46,157 nt of DNA from assembly GCF_003950515.1 (NCBI RefSeq), contig NZ_NGJS01000017.1:1-46157 (forward strand). The letters run 5' to 3'. The position numbers and the translations under genes are program-made. How positions within the stretch are numbered: the stretch's first letter is position 1; each line of letters starts with the position of its first letter. Below, in pieces: positions 8,720 through 16,132 of the stretch. This DNA is from Vagococcus vulneris. Lineage in GTDB: Bacteria > Bacillota > Bacilli > Lactobacillales > Vagococcaceae. The notes beneath the pieces are model-generated. The model was not told the DNA's origin. It was given only the letters and a program-made list of their open reading frames with translations, and searched no databases.

Positions 8720-8751
8720 CCATTCATCACTAATGGTTAAGGAGTATTTTA
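8711..8751. terminator. Bidirectional terminator overlapping the GH3 stop codon
   Basis: ACTCCTTAACCATT (8711-8724) pairs perfectly with AATGGTTAAGGAGT (8732-8745) across a 7-nt loop. T-rich tails on each strand serve the GH3 gene and the convergent FMN reductase. Confidence 0.88.
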
Positions 8752-9306
8752 TTATTTAAAATTTTGATCTGCCCACTGAACATAACTATCAACAGCAGAG
8801 TTGATAAAATCAACAGTCTTTTCCATTAAAATACCATCATCATTCATACTATCTGCAATATGACCAATATACATCTCTGGCTGATCCATCGTATGAACAT
8901 TTAAGAAACTTAAAACCTGTCTAAGATGATGATTGGCACCAAAACCGCCGATAGCACCTGGAGATACACTGATAATTGCTGCTGGTTTATCATTCCAGCC
9001 ATTCTCTCCATAAGGTCTTGAAGCAATATCTAAGGCATTTTTTAACACCGCTGGGATAGAACGATTATGTTCGGGTGTGATAAACACATAACCATCTAAC
9101 TTTTTGACTTTATCTCTAAATTCTGTCCATTCAACTGGTGAGTGATCAGCGTCATCCAATCCCTGATCAAAAAGTCCCAAATGATTAATAGGGAGTGTCT
9201 CAATAACAAACGATTGACTTAATCGTTGACTAACTGTTTCTGCAACTAACTGACTGTATGAACCTGGGCGACTGCTTCCAACTAAAATTCCAACTTTTTT
9301 TGACAT
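8752..9306 (-). CDS. NAD(P)H-dependent FMN reductase family flavoprotein
   Basis: The 184-residue flavodoxin-fold protein has the FMN phosphate loop GSSRPGSYSQ at residue 9 and the family block ITPEHNRSIPAVLKNALD near 76. It binds FMN and reduces flavins, quinones or azo compounds with NAD(P)H in the cytosol; the true substrate is not deducible. It is a single gene, divergent from the sortase cassette. SD GGAGAT lies before the ATG. Its reduced-flavin chemistry may be relevant to the EET locus further right, but nothing in the sequence links them. Confidence 0.85.
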   Translation of the reverse strand: MSKKVGILVGSSRPGSYSQLVAETVSQRLSQSFVIETLPINHLGLFDQGLDDADHSPVEWTEFRDKVKKLDGYVFITPEHNRSIPAVLKNALDIASRPYGENGWNDKPAAIISVSPGAIGGFGANHHLRQVLSFLNVHTMDQPEMYIGHIADSMNDDGILMEKTVDFINSAVDSYVQWADQNFK

Positions 9307-9423
9307 AACGTGTATCTCCTCTCGTTAATGTAGTCCATCTTTAGTTTATACTAGAATAGACGGATGTTACAAACAATTGACTTTAAATACTTATGATAAA
9401 TCATTTAATTTATCCACGATTTA

Positions 9424-9461
9424 AATAATAATCTATGTTATAATAAACATAGATTATTATT
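9424..9461. promoter_or_regulatory. Perfect 16-bp inverted repeat around the -10 of cassette A
   Basis: AATAATAATCTATGTT (9424-9439) and its exact complement (9446-9461) flank a 6-bp centre. The hexamer TATAAT (9439-9444) sits in that centre and is the evident -10 for the gene at 9475. No good -35 is visible 16-18 bp upstream. Because transcription would start within the right arm, the palindrome is more likely a DNA operator than an RNA hairpin (inference). Confidence 0.6.
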
Positions 9462-9474
9462 GGAGGGAATTATA

Positions 9475-10035
9475 ATGAAAAAAATCTGGAGTCTTGCTCT
9501 GTTGGCTTTAATTACATTTGGCTTCTCAACTATGGTAAGTGCAAATAATCCGTTAACTACAAATGAAAAGGCTATTTTAAAAGAATTAGAGTCTGTCACT
9601 TCCGCTGATGGTACTATTTATAAAATACCGACAGATAAATTGACACAAGTAGAGAATACACTCAAAGCTAATACATATACCGATAAACAAACCGCAGAAG
9701 TCCTTGACTTAGTAAAAGCATCTAAAAAATTAGTCCACAATACATCAAAAGGTATCAAAGGAAAAGGTGGCAACATCATAGATTTCGGGAAACAATTACC
9801 AGAAACAACAAAAAAAGAAATTCGTGCTAATTTTACTAAAGCTGCGAGCATTTTAGAATTAAAAGTAGATCCTAAGACATTATCATTAGTCACTAAAAAT
9901 GATAAAACTGCAACAAACGGTCCTGTCGTTAAAGCAACCGGCGGTAATTACCTAAAAAGTTTTGGTGCAGTAAGTTCATTATTCATCGGTGCACTCGTGC
10001 TTGGTTTTAGCACTAAAAAATATTGGTTGGCTTAA
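9475..10035 (+). CDS. Small cell-surface protein, probable sortase substrate (cassette A)
   Basis: The 186-residue protein has a signal peptide (residues 1-23, ending VSA), a mostly helical Lys-rich domain (25-145), then PVVKATGGNY at 150-159, a hydrophobic helix (about 162-178) and a basic tail KKYWLA. This is the layout of a sortase substrate, but with KATGG in place of LPxTG. The start at 9475 has GGAGGG seven bases upstream; an in-frame TTG at 9460 is less likely. The sortase gene follows after four bases. About one third of residues match the copy at 11795. I do not recognise a named family; class D sortases are known to sit beside small processed surface proteins. Confidence 0.75.
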   Translation: MKKIWSLALLALITFGFSTMVSANNPLTTNEKAILKELESVTSADGTIYKIPTDKLTQVENTLKANTYTDKQTAEVLDLVKASKKLVHNTSKGIKGKGGNIIDFGKQLPETTKKEIRANFTKAASILELKVDPKTLSLVTKNDKTATNGPVVKATGGNYLKSFGAVSSLFIGALVLGFSTKKYWLA

Positions 10036-10039
10036 TATT

Positions 10040-10753
10040 ATGAGAAAATACAAGTTGTGGGCATATATTTATATGCCCATTCTTTTTCTTTGTTTAGGTT
10101 ACGGTATTTTATCTGTGATATTAAGTCCAGTCATTGATTTAGTCAAGTCAACAATCACGTTGGTTATTATGGATAAACCAACCTCTGATATGAAACAAGC
10201 AAAATCTATTTTTAGTGACAAAAAAACAGAAAAAAAGAATGGTGAAAAAAAAACTAATATCAAAGAGAAAGAGACGACCCAAAAGACTCAACCAGCAACC
10301 ATTCCAGCCAAAGACGTGACTTATCCCGATACCAGTGTCGAATATGCAAAAATTAATATCGATAAGGCAAACATTCATTCTAAAATATTTTTTGGTGATA
10401 GTCCCGCTGATTTACGCAAAGGTGTTGGGCAATATCCCGGCAGTGTTTTTCCAGGTGAAGTCGGAACTTCATTAATGGGTGGGCATAATACAACGGATTT
10501 TGGCACCATGAACTTAGTTGATGTCGGCGATTCAATTGTTATTGAAACAAATTATGGTACGTATACTTACAAAGTAACGAGCCACCGTGTGGCTAAGTTT
10601 AACGACCCGTCAGCAATTGAATCGCTCTATGTGAAAGAGGGGCATAAACTAATTTTATACACCTGTTACCCCATGGATATGGTTGGTCTAACGGATGATC
10701 GCCTGTTTGTTTACGCAGACCTAGAATCTGGACCTCTCATTGATGCATCATAA
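10040..10753 (+). CDS. Sortase, class D-like (cassette A)
   Basis: The 237-residue transpeptidase is anchored by an N-terminal helix (8-35). A Lys/Thr-rich linker (50-90) leads to the sortase barrel with His149 in GGHNTTDFG, Cys209 in LILYTCYP and Arg221 in TDDRLFVYA, the full catalytic triad. The TCYP context fits class D rather than class A or C. It would cleave the neighbouring substrate near KATG and link it to the wall or another acceptor. The start ATG lies four bases past the substrate stop and has no clear ribosome site, suggesting translational coupling. An upstream in-frame start at 9989 inside the substrate gene was rejected. Confidence 0.9.
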   Translation: MRKYKLWAYIYMPILFLCLGYGILSVILSPVIDLVKSTITLVIMDKPTSDMKQAKSIFSDKKTEKKNGEKKTNIKEKETTQKTQPATIPAKDVTYPDTSVEYAKINIDKANIHSKIFFGDSPADLRKGVGQYPGSVFPGEVGTSLMGGHNTTDFGTMNLVDVGDSIVIETNYGTYTYKVTSHRVAKFNDPSAIESLYVKEGHKLILYTCYPMDMVGLTDDRLFVYADLESGPLIDAS

Positions 10754-10765
10754 AGGAGTAAATCT

Positions 10766-11644
10766 ATGAAGAAAAAACAACGTCTCATTCGTCAATTTAT
10801 TTGGGGATTTGTGGCTTTTGCAATAACTATCTTTTTATCTGGTTTTATTATTCTGTTAATTATCCAACATACTATTTTTTCAGGTGATTATTATCTTAAA
10901 CAAGCTGATAAAACCGATTATTTTCAAAAAGTCCACAAAGAAGTTATTGTTTCCATTCAAGATTTAGGACGAGGTAGCGGTATCCCACCAAAAGTCTTAT
11001 CTAATGCTATCGAACAAAAGCAGGTCACTACCGATATGACAATGTATCTAAAGCATGCACTTAATCAAGAAGATTTCCAGCCACAAAAAGAACCCGTTCA
11101 GAATTTAATTGAAAAAAAAGTAACCGTTTATGCTAAAGAAAAGTCTGGAAAATTGAGCAAACAGGAATTAGATGGTATTAATTATTTCACCGAAGAAGCC
11201 TATAAACAATACATATCTTATTTAAAAATACCTTTTCTAGCAGCCCTAGGTCAAAAAATTGGGACCTTTAATCAGCAAATTATGCTATTTTTAATTAGCT
11301 TGGGACTAGGAACAGTCATTTTATCAGGTATGCTTATCTTCCTATTATACAAACGTCTTTTTATGCTGTTACGGTATCTATCTTTTGCTTTCAGCGGAAC
11401 CGGTCTTATTCTAATAACTATGCCACTCATAATTATCACTTCAAAAGTCATTAATCGGTTGTCTATACAGCAACCATCGTTGTACACTTTAATGACGACT
11501 GTTTTGAAGGGTAGTCTGATTCGGCTAATTGTACTAGGCAGTCTATTTATAATAATTAGTCTTATTTTAAGTTATTCCTCGGTCCAATTAAGAAAAAAAG
11601 AGGTTGCTGCTCGTGTCAGACGGAAACGTAAGAAAAAATATTAA
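10766..11644 (+). CDS. Sortase-cassette membrane protein with one extracytoplasmic domain (cassette A)
   Basis: The 292-residue protein has one N-terminal helix (12-36), an outside domain (about 37-168) containing IQDLGRGSGIPP, three helices (about 170-195, 199-224, 245-272) and a highly basic cytosolic tail ending RRKRKKKY. No enzyme motif is recognised. A clear AAAGGAG stands at 10753-10759, overlapping the sortase stop. It is the third gene of the cassette, and the copy at 13039 keeps the same topology and the DLGxGSGIP block. It could be an acceptor, chaperone or regulator of the sortase; that is guesswork from position only. Confidence 0.72.
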   Translation: MKKKQRLIRQFIWGFVAFAITIFLSGFIILLIIQHTIFSGDYYLKQADKTDYFQKVHKEVIVSIQDLGRGSGIPPKVLSNAIEQKQVTTDMTMYLKHALNQEDFQPQKEPVQNLIEKKVTVYAKEKSGKLSKQELDGINYFTEEAYKQYISYLKIPFLAALGQKIGTFNQQIMLFLISLGLGTVILSGMLIFLLYKRLFMLLRYLSFAFSGTGLILITMPLIIITSKVINRLSIQQPSLYTLMTTVLKGSLIRLIVLGSLFIIISLILSYSSVQLRKKEVAARVRRKRKKKY

Positions 11645-11740
11645 TAGCTCATATAAAGATTTCATAAATATAAAAATAAGGCATATGATTAAGTTTGTTC
11701 CAACATTTTTTTAAAAGGCTTTATGTTTAACATATGATTA

Positions 11741-11761
11741 TGATACAATGCTAGTGTATCA
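11741..11761. promoter_or_regulatory. Palindrome over the -10 region of cassette B
   Basis: TGATACA (11741-11747) and TGTATCA (11755-11761) are exact inverted repeats around ATGCTAG. The best -10 for the gene at 11795, TACAAT (11744-11749), overlaps the left arm, with TTTATG 18 bp upstream as a weak -35. The position matches that of the palindrome in cassette A, though the sequence differs. Confidence 0.45.
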
Positions 11762-11794
11762 CTGTCTCAAAAAATAAATAATGGAGGAATTCAA

Positions 11795-12352
11795 ATGAAA
11801 AAACTTTTTAGTTTATTGTTAGTTTCTTTACTGGCTGTTATCTTTGCTAGCTCAGCAAGTGCTAATACTGCTAAAGGCGGAGCTATTTTAGATGAGTTAA
11901 ATGCTGGTGTTACAACTGATGCTGGTACTTTCTACTTACCGCAACAATTTATTACACAGGCTGAAAATGAATTAAAAGCTAACAACTATACTGATAGTCA
12001 AGTTGATCAAGTTGTTGCGAATATTCGTGCAGCAAAACAATTGGTTATCGATAATTCAAAAGGATTGAAAGCAAACAGCTTAAGCGAGTTGATGAATCAA
12101 CTTCCTCAAAATGTTATGGACCAAATTTGGAGTTACGTAACTAAATCTGCTAACGTCCTAGGTTTATCAATTGACCAAAAAGGTAATATCCTATCACGTG
12201 ATGGTAAAGCTATTATCACAACAAACACTAAGAATCAACCGGTTGTTAAAGCTACTGGTGCCAACTATACAACAGCTTTAGCATTACTATCAACATTGGT
12301 TTTAGGTTCTATCGGTAGTGCTGTTGTTTTAAAAAGACGCGCGGTTGCATAA
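11795..12352 (+). CDS. Small cell-surface protein, probable sortase substrate (cassette B)
   Basis: The 185-residue paralogue of the gene at 9475 has a signal peptide ending near ASA at residue 23 and a helical domain sharing YTD, LKAN and NSKG blocks with copy A. It carries PVVKATGANY at 149-158, a hydrophobic helix (161-178) and tail KRRAVA. Conservation of PVVKATG[GA]NY while the flanks and most of the domain drift points to this block as the sortase recognition site. GGAGGA precedes the ATG. The sortase ATG follows three bases after the stop. It is transcribed from its own weak promoter or from read-through of cassette A; no terminator separates the two. Confidence 0.75.
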   Translation: MKKLFSLLLVSLLAVIFASSASANTAKGGAILDELNAGVTTDAGTFYLPQQFITQAENELKANNYTDSQVDQVVANIRAAKQLVIDNSKGLKANSLSELMNQLPQNVMDQIWSYVTKSANVLGLSIDQKGNILSRDGKAIITTNTKNQPVVKATGANYTTALALLSTLVLGSIGSAVVLKRRAVA

Positions 12353-12355
12353 TTT

Positions 12356-13024
12356 ATGAAGAACAAAAACGTATGGGCATATTTTTATATGCCTATTCTT
12401 TTTCTCATTATTGGATACGGCACCATCTATATCCTACTGTCACCGGTAGTGGATTTAGTATCTTCTTCTGTTCGTTTAATTCTATTAGATACAAAACCGA
12501 CTTTTAATAAAGCAGATAACTCCATTTTTGATGAGAACAAAGAATTAAAAGATAATAATAAAACTCTTTCCCAAAATGACATAAAATATCCAACACTAGG
12601 TGTTGAATACGGCCAAGTAATTGTAGATAAAGCTAAAATCAAAGCCAAGCTTTACTTCGGCGACAGTCCTGAAGACTTACGTCGCGGGGTTGGCCAATAT
12701 AACGGCAGTGTCTTTCCTGGTGAAGAGGGAACATCTCTAATCGGCGGTCACAATACAACTGATTTCGGTACCTTAAATGTTGTTGAAACGAACGATCCGA
12801 TTGTCATAAAAACTAATTACGGCACATACACTTATAAAGTTACAAGTAAACGAGTTGCTAAATTTGATGATCCTACTGCAATTGAGTCGATTAATGTGCG
12901 AAATAAAGGACGGCATTTAATCTTATATACCTGCTATCCGATTGAAATGATTGGTTTAACGGATGATCGTCTGTTTGTCTATGCAGACTTAGTCTCTGGA
13001 CCGTTAATCGAACCTAATAAGTAA
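12356..13024 (+). CDS. Sortase, class D-like (cassette B)
   Basis: The 222-residue sortase, closely similar to the one at 10040 over the barrel, has its membrane helix at 8-35 and a shorter polar linker (50-75). The catalytic residues are His132 in GGHNTTDFG, Cys193 in LYTCYP and Arg205 in TDDRLFVYA. The linker is about 15 residues shorter and less basic than in copy A. As in copy A, there is no usable ribosome site and the start follows the substrate stop by three bases, implying coupled translation and a lower dose of enzyme than substrate. Whether the two sortases cross-process both substrates is open. Confidence 0.9.
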   Translation: MKNKNVWAYFYMPILFLIIGYGTIYILLSPVVDLVSSSVRLILLDTKPTFNKADNSIFDENKELKDNNKTLSQNDIKYPTLGVEYGQVIVDKAKIKAKLYFGDSPEDLRRGVGQYNGSVFPGEEGTSLIGGHNTTDFGTLNVVETNDPIVIKTNYGTYTYKVTSKRVAKFDDPTAIESINVRNKGRHLILYTCYPIEMIGLTDDRLFVYADLVSGPLIEPNK

Positions 13025-13038
13025 GGGGAATAGAATAG

Positions 13039-13887
13039 ATGAATAATAAGCAATCTTTTTTACGACATTTTCTTTTAGGCTTTCTTTCTTTTGTCTGTAC
13101 AGTTTTATTATCCAGCTTAGCAATTGTAATGATTATTGAGCATACTCTCTTTTCTAGTAATTTTTTAATTGCTTCAGCAGAAAAATCAAATTATTATTCA
13201 GAATTGTCAAAAGATATTAAAACAAACATACAAGATTTAGGCATGGGCAGTGGAATTCCTAAAGACGTTATCCAAACACCTGTTAGTCAAGAACAGATTA
13301 AAGTTGATGTTAATTCATACATTAAGCATGCATTTAACGGTGCACAAGTCCTTGGTGATAAAGAAGCCTTTAAAAAGAATTTAACAACTAACGTTACAGC
13401 CTATGCTGAAAAACGTGATAGTACCATTTCCGAGACTGAAAAACAAAATATCCAAAAATTTGCAGATACAGCTTATGCAAATTACACTGAATACGTAGAA
13501 ATTCCTTTTTTACCTGCTTTTGGTCAAAAAGTTCAGGTGTTTAAAGCAAATTCATTAATTTTTAAAATTATTTTAATTTCTTGTCTTGTTTTGCTACTTA
13601 TCCTGCTTTGGTATTTATTACATACGTGGATACATCGCTTATTGCGTTACTTATCCTATGTCTTCAGTGGATCAGCCCTCATTTTAGGTGTTATCCCTTT
13701 AATTATTTTGATAAGTCGCATAATCGACCATATATCAATTACATCTAAACCGCTGTATGATTTAACTACATCATTTTTAAAGGGATCGCTCATGCATTTT
13801 GTTGTTGTCAGTATGGTTTTCCTAGTCATCAGTGTCGTCAGCGGTCTTTCTGCCAATCGCTTGCGGAATAAAAAAATAAAGAGCTGA
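13039..13887 (+). CDS. Sortase-cassette membrane protein with one extracytoplasmic domain (cassette B)
   Basis: The 282-residue paralogue of the gene at 10766 has one N-terminal helix (10-34), an outside domain with IQDLGMGSGIPKD (about 75-87) and YIKHAF (about 110), and three further helices near 170-195, 200-224 and 245-268. The tail is shorter than in copy A (NKKIKS). AAGGGG precedes the start. The most conserved parts between copies are the DLGxGSGIP block and the third and fourth helices with LRYLS and LKGSL. No function is recognised. A hairpin terminator just downstream closes the double cassette. Confidence 0.72.
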   Translation: MNNKQSFLRHFLLGFLSFVCTVLLSSLAIVMIIEHTLFSSNFLIASAEKSNYYSELSKDIKTNIQDLGMGSGIPKDVIQTPVSQEQIKVDVNSYIKHAFNGAQVLGDKEAFKKNLTTNVTAYAEKRDSTISETEKQNIQKFADTAYANYTEYVEIPFLPAFGQKVQVFKANSLIFKIILISCLVLLLILLWYLLHTWIHRLLRYLSYVFSGSALILGVIPLIILISRIIDHISITSKPLYDLTTSFLKGSLMHFVVVSMVFLVISVVSGLSANRLRNKKIKS

Positions 13888-13891
13888 TATC

Positions 13892-13925
13892 AAAGTCACT
13901 AATCATCCGATAGTGGCTTTTCTTA
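13892..13925 (+). terminator. Terminator after the double sortase cassette
   Basis: AAAGTCACTA (13892-13901) pairs with TAGTGGCTTT (13911-13920), with one G-U pair, followed by TCTT. Confidence 0.75.
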
Positions 13926-13955
13926 TAAATTTATTTTTGAAGGAGGGGTATCTTT

Positions 13956-14516
13956 ATGGGAACACGTTGCGACTGGGCTGAAAATAATTTATCAGAACAA
14001 CATTATCATGACACGGAATGGGGTCGACCTGTTCATGATGACACTATTCTATTTGAATATCTAATACTGGAAAGTATGCAGGCAGGCCTAAGCTGGTCAA
14101 CTATTTTAAAGAAAAGAGAAACATTGACTAAAGCTTATAGTCATTGGGATTATCAAAAAATTTCAGACTACAACGAACAAGATGTTACACGTTTACTTAA
14201 TAATCCAGGTGTTATCCGACATAAACTGAAGATAAAATCTGCCATTACTAATGCACAAGCATTTATGATAGTTCAAAGAGAGTTTAGTTCATTCGATTCC
14301 TATCTATGGGGATTTGTGAACAATCAGCCCATCATTAATCATTGGCAATCAATCACTGAAGTCCCAAGCCGGACTGACCTTTCTGATGAAATCAGCAAAG
14401 ACTTGAAAAAGCGTGGTTTTAAATTTTTAGGCAGCACCACTGTCTATGCTTATCTGCAAGCTACAGGTATTATTGATGACCATTTAGACACATGCTTCAT
14501 CAGAGAAAAAGAATAA
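13956..14516 (+). CDS. tag: DNA-3-methyladenine glycosylase I
   Basis: The 186-residue cytosolic repair enzyme removes 3-methyladenine from DNA. It shows the family opening CDWAENN, YHDTEWGRPVHDD (near 20-33), the substrate-pocket block LILESMQAGLSWSTIL (near 42-57), and the closing HLDTC that supplies zinc ligands together with the N-terminal Cys and His. AAGGAGGGG precedes the ATG. It is a single gene, closed by a very strong hairpin shared with the convergent lipoprotein gene. Confidence 0.95.
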   Translation: MGTRCDWAENNLSEQHYHDTEWGRPVHDDTILFEYLILESMQAGLSWSTILKKRETLTKAYSHWDYQKISDYNEQDVTRLLNNPGVIRHKLKIKSAITNAQAFMIVQREFSSFDSYLWGFVNNQPIINHWQSITEVPSRTDLSDEISKDLKKRGFKFLGSTTVYAYLQATGIIDDHLDTCFIREKE

Positions 14517-14543
14517 TAATGACTGGCATTATTATTCTTTTTC
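14505..14543. terminator. Bidirectional terminator shared by tag and the lipoprotein gene
   Basis: A perfect 17-bp stem, GAAAAAGAATAATAATG (14505-14521) with its complement at 14527-14543 and a 5-nt loop. It includes the end of tag and of the convergent gene. Confidence 0.88.
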
Positions 14544-14969
14544 CTCTAACGAGAGAATATTTATTTGAGGCGGCAAGGACTTGGTCATTGCTGCTTTTTT
14601 TTCTACTGAAAAAGAAACTTTTTTCCCTTTTTTAAGCTGTTCTCCTGATAAATTGGCTTTATCCAACACCCCTTGTTGAACAATCAGCACTACACCATCA
14701 GCGTTTAATATCTGTTGAATCTCAGCCCCATGCGTAATATTCTTTATGTCTTGAACTAAAAAGGTTGTCACTCCTGTCTCATCAGTAACAGCAGCTTGTT
14801 CAATAATACCGCTCAGCACAGCTGTTTGTTCACTAACAGCAGGATGAATGATTGAACTACTTGTTGTACTCGATACATCTGTCTCTTCCTTACCTCTTAA
14901 TTGACTACATGCCGATAATAAAAGTACCATCCCCATTACCGTCACGCCTAACTTTAACCATTTTATCAT
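14532..14969 (-). CDS. Small lipoprotein of unknown function
   Basis: A 145-residue protein with a type II signal peptide: MIKWLKLG, hydrophobic stretch, lipobox LLSAC near 20-24. A Ser/Thr-rich spacer then leads to a compact domain of about 90 residues (SGIIEQAAVTDETGVTTFLV, then ILNADGVVLIV, then KKGKKVSFSVEKK) that looks beta-rich, perhaps an OB-like fold; this is only an impression. The start is the second Met of the open frame, because GGGAG lies nine bases before it. It stands alone on the minus strand. I do not recognise the family. Confidence 0.65.
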   Translation of the reverse strand: MIKWLKLGVTVMGMVLLLSACSQLRGKEETDVSSTTSSSIIHPAVSEQTAVLSGIIEQAAVTDETGVTTFLVQDIKNITHGAEIQQILNADGVVLIVQQGVLDKANLSGEQLKKGKKVSFSVEKKAAMTKSLPPQINILSLEEKE

Positions 14970-15039
14970 TCGATATCGCTCCCTCCTATGATACAAACTT
15001 TCATTATCACTTATCTCAAATTTATTATACTATAAAAAT

Positions 15040-15072
15040 AACCTGTTAATTGTATTTTACAATTAACAGGTT
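15040..15072. terminator. Terminator of the small exported protein gene
   Basis: AACCTGTTAATTGT (15040-15053) pairs perfectly with its complement at 15059-15072 across a 5-nt loop. On the minus strand it is followed by ATTTTTAT, ending the gene at 15090-15350. Confidence 0.85.
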
Positions 15073-15089
15073 TCTTTTTCTGAACACTA

Positions 15090-15350
15090 CTAGCGAACAG
15101 CCTCAGTTGATTCAGTCATGTGTTGTCTATAACCTCGCTCCGAGCCGCATCTCCGATGGTTTTTTTTATTCATATGATGTTCTCGACGTTCAACACATCT
15201 ATCTTGCCGATAGCCATTTTCAGACATCATCGTACCGCTCTTTTGTACCGATGTCTCGACATCAGAAATACTTGTTGTTGCGTGAACTGTAGTTATGCCG
15301 ATACCACTAAATAAAGCCAAACCACCAATTATTACTAATTTCTTCTTCAT
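15090..15350 (-). CDS. Small exported His/Arg/Cys-rich protein of unknown function
   Basis: An 86-residue protein with a clear signal peptide (residues 1-24, MKKKLVIIGGLALFSGIG to VHA). The mature part is very polar, with GYRQDRC near 46 and GYRQHM near 73 as a short repeat, Cys52 and Cys68, and clustered His (58, 59, 65, 77). Two cysteines and several histidines suggest metal binding or a disulphide, but no family is recognised. The start with GGAGGG six bases upstream was preferred. It is transcribed divergently from the two-component system at 15443, which suggests it is a target of, or modulator for, that system. Confidence 0.65.
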   Translation of the reverse strand: MKKKLVIIGGLALFSGIGITTVHATTSISDVETSVQKSGTMMSENGYRQDRCVERREHHMNKKNHRRCGSERGYRQHMTESTEAVR

Positions 15351-15442
15351 TATCATCCCTCCTATGTTATCTTTAATGTATAGTAAGTATAAAATAAAAA
15401 TGTGGCAGAATTATGACAAAAAAGAAGATAAGGAGAATAAAC

Positions 15443-16132
15443 ATGACTATTCTAATTATTGAAGACAACTCAACTTTACGTAAATTATTAGCCGATTATT
15501 TAAAACAACAAGGTTATCTTGTTCTTGAAGCTGAATCAGGTGAATCGGGGTTAGGTTTATGGAAATCACAAGTGATTGATTTAATTCTCTTAGATATTAT
15601 GCTTCCAGGTATCGATGGATTTACCGTCTGCCAAACGATTCGGCAAACTTCAATGATTCCCATTATCATGATTACTGCTAAAAGTGAAGACCATGATAAA
15701 ATATTAGGCTTGGACGTCGGTGCAGATGACTATATTGTTAAGCCATTCTCTAACAAAGAAATGTTAGCAAGAATACATGCAATTATGAGACGTGTCGAAT
15801 TCACCAATTCTGCAGATAAAAAACTGATACTAAAAAACTTAAACATGAATTACTCCGCACATCAAGTATATTTAAATACTTTACCAATTCATTTAACACA
15901 AAAAGAATTCGACTTGCTTTATTTATTTATTACCCACCCTAATCAGCTGTTTTCTCGAGATCAACTTTTAGATGCTGTTTGGGGAATGGATTATTTCGGC
16001 GATTTTCGAACGGTTGACAGTCATATTAAACGATTGCGCGAAAAACTAAAGCAGTCCGACAAGCAGACATATAATTGGGCAATAAAAACGATTTGGGGAA
16101 AAGGCTATTTATTTGAGGTTACCAGACTATGA
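15443..16132 (+). CDS. OmpR-family response regulator
   Basis: The 229-residue protein has a receiver domain (phosphoacceptor Asp51 in LLLDIMLPG, Lys in VKPFS near 101) and a C-terminal winged helix (about 130-229, with FDLLYLF and GKGYLFE). It would act as a DNA-binding regulator controlled by the kinase that follows; the ATGA overlap indicates coupled synthesis. The start at 15443 has AAGGAG upstream; the earlier in-frame start adds only a basic stretch without a ribosome site. The targets are unknown; the divergent exported peptide gene is the obvious candidate. Confidence 0.93.
   Translation: MTILIIEDNSTLRKLLADYLKQQGYLVLEAESGESGLGLWKSQVIDLILLDIMLPGIDGFTVCQTIRQTSMIPIIMITAKSEDHDKILGLDVGADDYIVKPFSNKEMLARIHAIMRRVEFTNSADKKLILKNLNMNYSAHQVYLNTLPIHLTQKEFDLLYLFITHPNQLFSRDQLLDAVWGMDYFGDFRTVDSHIKRLREKLKQSDKQTYNWAIKTIWGKGYLFEVTRL

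Noticed and set aside
9989-10039. Longer N-terminus for sortase A (17 extra residues starting inside the substrate gene)
   Set aside because: It overlaps the substrate frame, has no ribosome site, and the second sortase begins at the equivalent of the later ATG.
15050-15314. Plus-strand frames antisense to the small exported protein
   Set aside because: The minus-strand frame has a ribosome site, a signal peptide and its own terminator; the plus frames have none.
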